From contig NC_092581.1 in assembly GCF_037975245.1 (NCBI RefSeq), forward strand, positions 15,330,303 through 15,394,302: DNA of 64,000 bases, in the 5' to 3' direction. Under the pieces are notes generated by a model. That model did not search any database and was not told the DNA's origin. It was given only the letters and a program-made list of their open reading frames with translations. Made by a program: the position numbers and the translations under genes. Numbering within the stretch: position 1 is the first letter of the stretch; every line of letters begins with the position of its first letter. The stretch comes from Apostichopus japonicus. Its lineage: Eukaryota > Echinodermata > Holothuroidea > Aspidochirotida > Stichopodidae. Shown piece after piece: positions 59,479 through 64,000 of this stretch.

Positions 59479-60795
59479 CAGGGGCGTATTCAGGGGGGGG
59501 CGCAACAGACGCGCGCCCCCCCTATTGGCCGTCACCAAAAAAAAAAAAAGTTTAGCAAAAAAAAAAAAAAAAAATTGATGACGACCTTTATGTGAGATGT
59601 CGGTGATCGCTCAACCCCCCCCCCCCCTCCCGTATGCTTTATTTTTTGTTTGCCAAAAAAAGGTTCTGGCGAAGTTCGGCGGCATAATAGTTTTAGAAAC
59701 ATAGATGGTAATTGTGTTTGTATTATCACTATAAACACTAAATGACATGCCAGCCATACTAAATTGTGCATTTTGTGTCCATATTTACTGGAAATGTTGC
59801 TTATTATCAAGGTCGAAAAATGGATGACATATGGCCATGGGCGGCGATCCTGGGATGGAAATGGGTTGAGGGGTTGTAATGCACCATATCCCCCCCCCCC
59901 CACCAAATGCCAGGGATAAGAATATTTTCATGCCTACATTTATGCATCTTCGTTAATGTACGGCTCTTTTTTAGCTTCATTTCTCGCCTACCATAAACGC
60001 AGTGCGATCTTTTCAAATAAAGCGTCTTTATAAAGCAAAAATAGTTGACTGTAGGCTTCATTGGCCCTATAACAACAAAATGTATTATTGCACCCACGGT
60101 ATTGATATAGTACATATATGCACCCTCATAGTATTCATATACTGTAGGCCCTATAGTAGGCCTACACACGTACATGTTCCCTCCAACAGCTGAGAATCTC
60201 ATGTAACCAGGGTAATGCTTAATACACGTTTCACCTGGATGCCCTAGCAATCGGTACCTAGGAATGTAACTATGTGTAATTGTGTATTGCATGTGTATAG
60301 GCCTATAATAGCCTGCATGAGGCCATTTTCTTCATCGAATAATATAACAGAGCTCTCGAACATTCTAACGTTGCGCCTGAAACAAGATTGACAGTGGCAA
60401 TTTTCCCAAAATAACACCCTAAATTTAAAAAAAAAGTATTTTGGATCCTGATTATGAGATATTTCTGACATGACATCCCTATTTTAAAGTTGGGTATATG
60501 CCGCTTGGAAACCTCGGGAAGTGCCGTTTCTGGCCATCTAGAGGGTTTGTTAATCCCAAAATTTTCTTGTACGCTTCGCGCCAACCCATGGTGGTGCTAC
60601 GCTTAGATAGTCAACAAGGTCATATCCCCCCCCACTCGGAAGTACGGATCGCCGCCCATGCATATGACACCATTTTGCATTTCAGCCCTACTTTGAAAGC
60701 AAAAATTGTACACCCCTCCCCTTAGACCCATCCCCCAGGACGGCGATCATTCATGCCTGGCGTCCCCCTATTGGAAAATCCTGGATACGCCCCTG
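59479..60795. mobile_element. Outer DNA transposon of a nested pair
   Basis: Inverted ends CAGGGGCGTATTCAGG (left) and, reverse-complemented, CAGGGGCGTATCCAGG (right). The shared flank CATTA (59474-59478 and 60796-60800) could be a 5-bp target duplication; an 8-bp one is not supported. It contains A, G and C homopolymers at 59494-59622 and a second element inside. No transposase. Confidence 0.65.
59836..60660. mobile_element. Nested hAT-like element, GGGCGGCG family, copy 2
   Basis: Perfect 15-bp terminal inverted repeat (CATGGGCGGCGATCC) and target duplication CATATGGC / CATATGAC (7 of 8). The length is 825 bp. The stretch 60525-60605, reverse-complemented, aligns with 30430-30520 of the copy in UST intron 6. 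It inserted into the element at 59479-60795, so it is the younger of the two. Confidence 0.8.
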
Positions 60796-61017
60796 CATTA
60801 TGCCAAAATATTTGTAATTGCTACATTGTGCTACCAACAAGTAACATGTTAGGAACTATGCACTATATTTCATAAATGGACCTTCCATTACATGTTCTTA
60901 AGTTAAGACTATCTTAAGAAACACTAACAGCAACATTTCTTAGAATTTATTAGAAACTACTAGTACTGGGCATGGTAGTAGCCTGAATACCCAATGCAGA
61001 AGAAGGCACACAATTGG

Positions 61018-61797
61018 GGCCAGGTCGATAATGCGGAAGGGCGTAAACCGCGGAAGTCGATAAACCGGGTTCAGTAATAGAGATACTGGGTTCGTTATCA
61101 ACGGTTTCCGCGGTTTTGGCGTTATCCACCTTGCACAAACTCCTCTAGTTTCGCAATTGTAAAAAACATTTCCTTGTTTTCGACCGGGATTTAGTGAAAT
61201 GAAATCTTCTATCCCCACATCTTCTTGGCGCATTACAGCTGAAATCTGCCTCAACACTTTTCCACCCTCCCTTGACAATCATCTAGTTTCGCCATAGTAA
61301 TAAAACATTTCCGCAGTTTCGACCTGCATTTAGGGAAAAAGTCTACAACCCCATCACCTTCCTGGCGCATATTGACTGAAATGCGCCAAAAACACTTCAC
61401 CCTCTCTTGACAAAATCCTCTAGTTTTGCCATTCATTGTGTGAAAAAACATTTCCGCATTTTCATCCTGCATGATTTAGTAAAAAAAACCTAAGCCCTTC
61501 CCCACAGTCCCTCCTGGCGCATATTGGCTGAAATGCACTCAAAACACTTTTTCACCTTCTCTTGACAAAATCATCTAGTTTCGCCAGTGTAAAAAAAAAA
61601 TAACTCATCCATTGTAAACTACGATTTCCTTGTTTTGACCTACATTTAGTGAAAAAGCTTTAAACCCTCACCCATTCCTGGCAAATATAGGCTGAAATGC
61701 GCCCAAAATACATGGTCACCCTCCCTCGACAAATTCCTCTCATTTCCCGGTTTATCGATTTCCGCGGTTTCTGCGTTTCATCGTTATCGACCTGGCC
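61018..61797. mobile_element. Mutator-like (MULE) non-autonomous element
   Basis: Long terminal inverted repeats of about 50 bp (outer bases GGCCAGGTCGATAA, inner part AACCGCGGAA...TCGATAAACCGGG). A perfect 10-bp target duplication ACACAATTGG lies at 61008-61017 and 61798-61807. A 9-10-bp duplication with long inverted repeats is the Mutator signature. The interior holds about four 135-160-bp tandem units, each with CTCTAGTTT(C/T)GCCA, ACATTTCC and GGCTGAAATGCGC-like wording. No coding capacity. Confidence 0.85.
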
Positions 61798-61807
61798 ACA
61801 CAATTGG

Positions 61808-62888
61808 TCTGTGAATAGCTTACTGTAAGACTTAGTTTAGTGTGTTCTAGCCTAAGGTACCCTAGTCCAGCCTTTAAATATGAGTAAGTTGTTAACAATT
61901 GTCCTTTAGGCATAAATGTCAACAACATCATATAACACAGGCCTAGGCTGGGCAACTTACTTTAGCCTGTATTGTATTTTGTAGCCTAGCCCTAAATTAG
62001 GACTGGCCTATCGTAGCATTCGACAAATTCATTGGCATGAAAGAAGAAGATAACAGCAAAATTGAAAAAACGTTCCCGATTGCTTCATAGTTTACTTACA
62101 CTTAACTTACAATGAGAGGAGTCTTAATTCTTTGCTTGATGAAGTTCTGTGCTCGCTTTCGTTATAATCTGGGTTTATCAATACAGGTTAGCTTACTGCA
62201 TGAAAGTGCAAAGTGCATTGTGATTACCAATATTTTAGATGCAGGGTTGCATGTGCGTTCTACAATACCTACTCAACCCAAAGTGTTCAACTTCAAAACA
62301 GCGAAAATGGAATTCAAATCTAAAGCAGAGGCTCTGCGTTCTCATTCTTTCAGAGTTAGTCTGAGAAGGTCAACAAACTTTTCAGCTTTCTCTTCATGTG
62401 AAAATCACCAAGGTGAGGACCACGCTGGACCATCAGCAAGAAACATTTAAAATTTTATTGTAAGTGAACTCTGATCGAGTTATAGATTATACTTTGGTAT
62501 TGTGATGAACACATGCATGTTATAAGAGAACATGCATTTTCTGTAGAAAGGTTAAACACGTTGGGTTAATATCTCTCCAGTTTATTGCAGTAAAAATATG
62601 CACCATTGTCGAAAAAGTTGGAGTCAAACATATTTGGGGGGATATTATATTCAGCGTCCACAGAAGGAACATGCATGTTATATACAAAAATAAAGCATGA
62701 CACCTTTGGACATATTTTTGTACATCAAACAATTGAGTAACAAAAAAAAAAGAGAAAAAGAAAAAGAACCTTTGAACATGATAGTAGATCATTTTTTTTT
62801 CAATGAATGAAACATCGAGAAGCAATAAGAGCGACGATCGCAGTGATGGAGAAGGGTATAATATTTAAACAAGGTGACAGCAGAGTGA
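61808..62888. other. AT-rich region with one unassigned open frame
   Basis: The plus-strand frame at 62112-62450 (112 aa, starting MRGVLILCLMKFC) has no recognisable domain. It contains a possible donor (ACAG|GTTAGC) at about 62189, so it might be a first exon, but nothing downstream supports it. Otherwise no features are seen. Confidence 0.25.
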
Positions 62889-62892
62889 CAAG

Positions 62893-62980
62893 GTGGCAGC
62901 AGTGGGACAATGTGGCAGCAGTGGGACAAGGTGGCAGCAGTGGGACAATGTGGCAGCAGTGGGACAAGGTGGTAGTTGTG
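62893..62980. repeat. Minisatellite, 19-bp unit x4.6
   Basis: Copies of GTGGCAGCAGTGGGACAA(T/G); the last base alternates T and G, giving a 38-bp higher-order period. Confidence 0.93.
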
Positions 62981-63352
62981 GGACTTACGACGGCATCATC
63001 AACAACAAGAACAGAGATGAAGACAAGAATGGAAATGACTCAACTACGACGGCGAAAGCAACATCAACATCATCAACTAACAAAATCAACATCAACAACT
63101 AGATAGACTATGATTACGACTAACCACAAAATATAACACAACGTTAACTAGGACGATGAGAACACTACTAGCGCGACTACAACTGTTACAATTTGCAGTA
63201 ATATCCGTTACTACAGTTATCTCTGAGATGGAATATTAGCCAATTTTTCAAGTGTTTTTTTCCCCTATATCACTGGACCTCTTTCACTCGGTCACTTAGC
63301 GTTACCGAAAATACTCACCCAGTTTGAATCAAAAAGCGTTCTTGAGCGCCTT

Positions 63353-63472
63353 CGCCCCCTCGCCCCCTCGCCCCCTCGCCCCCTCGCCCCCTCGCCCCCT
63401 CGCCCCCTCGCCCCCTCGCCCCCTCGCCCCCTCGCCCCCTCGCCCCCTCGCCCCCTCGCCCCCTCGCCCCCT
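63353..63472. repeat. 8-bp tandem repeat (CGCCCCCT)15
   Basis: Fifteen uninterrupted copies of CGCCCCCT, 120 bp. On the minus strand this is a regular series of GGGGG tracts and could fold into G-quadruplexes. Perfect purity suggests a young or actively mutating array. Confidence 0.97.
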
Positions 63473-63525
63473 GTCTTACAGTTATCATTCAAGCTGACCT
63501 TTGGAACTCAGTCAACTTAAATAAC

Positions 63526-63887
63526 CAGTGGCGTAGGAAGGTACTTTTGAGTGGGGGGGCTGAAGACTGATGGACGGTCTGGGGGAGGGGTCTAAGGGGA
63601 GGGGGTTCCCCTCCCCTTTGGAAATTTTTGCATTTCCAGGTGGCCTCAGATGCAATTTTGTGCAATGTAGCACATTTCAACACCCACTCCATTTTGTAAA
63701 CTTAATTTTGTATTTTCACCTGGCCTTAGATGCAATTTGGTGCTCCAAATGAGATTTTCTTTCTCATTTGGAAATGAAAAAGGGGTTTTCTGACTTGCGA
63801 AGTGGGGGGGCGGAATGATACTTCCGCCCCTCCACATTTTTCACTGGGGGGCTGGCGCCCCCCAGCCCCCCGGTTCCTACGCCCTTG
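63526..63887 (+). mobile_element. hAT-type MITE, copy 3
   Basis: Starts CAGTGGCGTAGGAAGG, ends CGGTTCCTACGCCCTTG, flanked by the exact 8-bp duplication TAAATAAC (63518-63525 and 63888-63895). At 362 bp it is the longest of the three copies and keeps a segment near the left end that copy 1 lacks. Confidence 0.93.
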
Positions 63888-64000
63888 TAAATAACACATG
63901 TAACGCTATAATGAGACATGTACCTTTAATATTAACGCTGCAACGATTTCTTCTTTTTCCCCCCATTTTTTTTCTATACAAAAGGTGGTCAATCAATCAG

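Noticed and set aside
59807-60292. 161-codon minus-strand frame
   Set aside because: It lies within nested non-autonomous transposons and shows no transposase motif.
61130-61750. A CRISPR-like array
   Set aside because: The repeats are 135-160 bp, diverged, and enclosed in the inverted repeats of a Mutator-like element in a eukaryotic genome.

Overview
The window is eukaryotic nuclear DNA from an animal. It carries five protein-coding genes with GT-AG introns, intron-encoded box C/D snoRNAs, a tRNA gene, tRNA-derived SINEs and many short DNA transposons. Protein similarity to vertebrates is high and the repeat style is invertebrate: G-run-bearing hAT-like MITEs, ATT-tailed SINEs, a DIRS-like element and a Ty3/Gypsy LTR. 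This suggests a marine invertebrate deuterostome, most likely an echinoderm, perhaps a sea cucumber. The species call is inference.

Layout. 1-10 kb: ISCU (+, 5 coding exons, 162 aa), the mitochondrial Fe-S scaffold, with a large CT-rich minisatellite in its last intron, then repeats. 10.8-20.1 kb: RPL13A (-, 8 coding exons, 203 aa). Its introns hold at least five box C/D snoRNAs: three SNORD34-like in introns 1, 3 and 5, and two SNORD33-like in introns 2 and 7. Intron 1 also has a Gypsy 5' LTR and gag fragment. A sixth snoRNA copy sits in a duplicated block just beyond the gene's 3' end. 20.3 kb: tRNA-Trp(CCA), divergent from RPL13A. 20.5-22.8 kb: transposon-derived DNA. 23.7-31.8 kb: uronyl 2-O-sulfotransferase UST (+, 8 exons, 441 aa). 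31.9-35.3 kb: LINE relic and little else. 35.4-45.6 kb: CHORDC1/morgana (-, 10 exons, 312 aa), with heat-shock elements upstream and several minisatellites in introns. 45.6-49.5 kb: intergenic. 49.5-58.7 kb: malonyl-CoA decarboxylase MLYCD (-, 10 exons, 512 aa), with a DIRS-like gag-bearing element in intron 4 and a SINE in intron 5. 58.8-64 kb: nested hAT-like elements, a Mutator-like element with a 10-bp target duplication, simple repeats and a third MITE copy.

The genes are housekeeping loci with no operon logic: Fe-S assembly, ribosome plus rRNA methylation guides, glycosaminoglycan sulfation, an HSP90 co-chaperone and fatty-acid regulation. All five gene models were built by hand from splice sites and reading frame, and each closes in frame to a length close to its human orthologue. 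The most unusual content is the set of repeated snoRNAs in one host gene, and several mobile elements whose exact ends and target duplications can be read directly.
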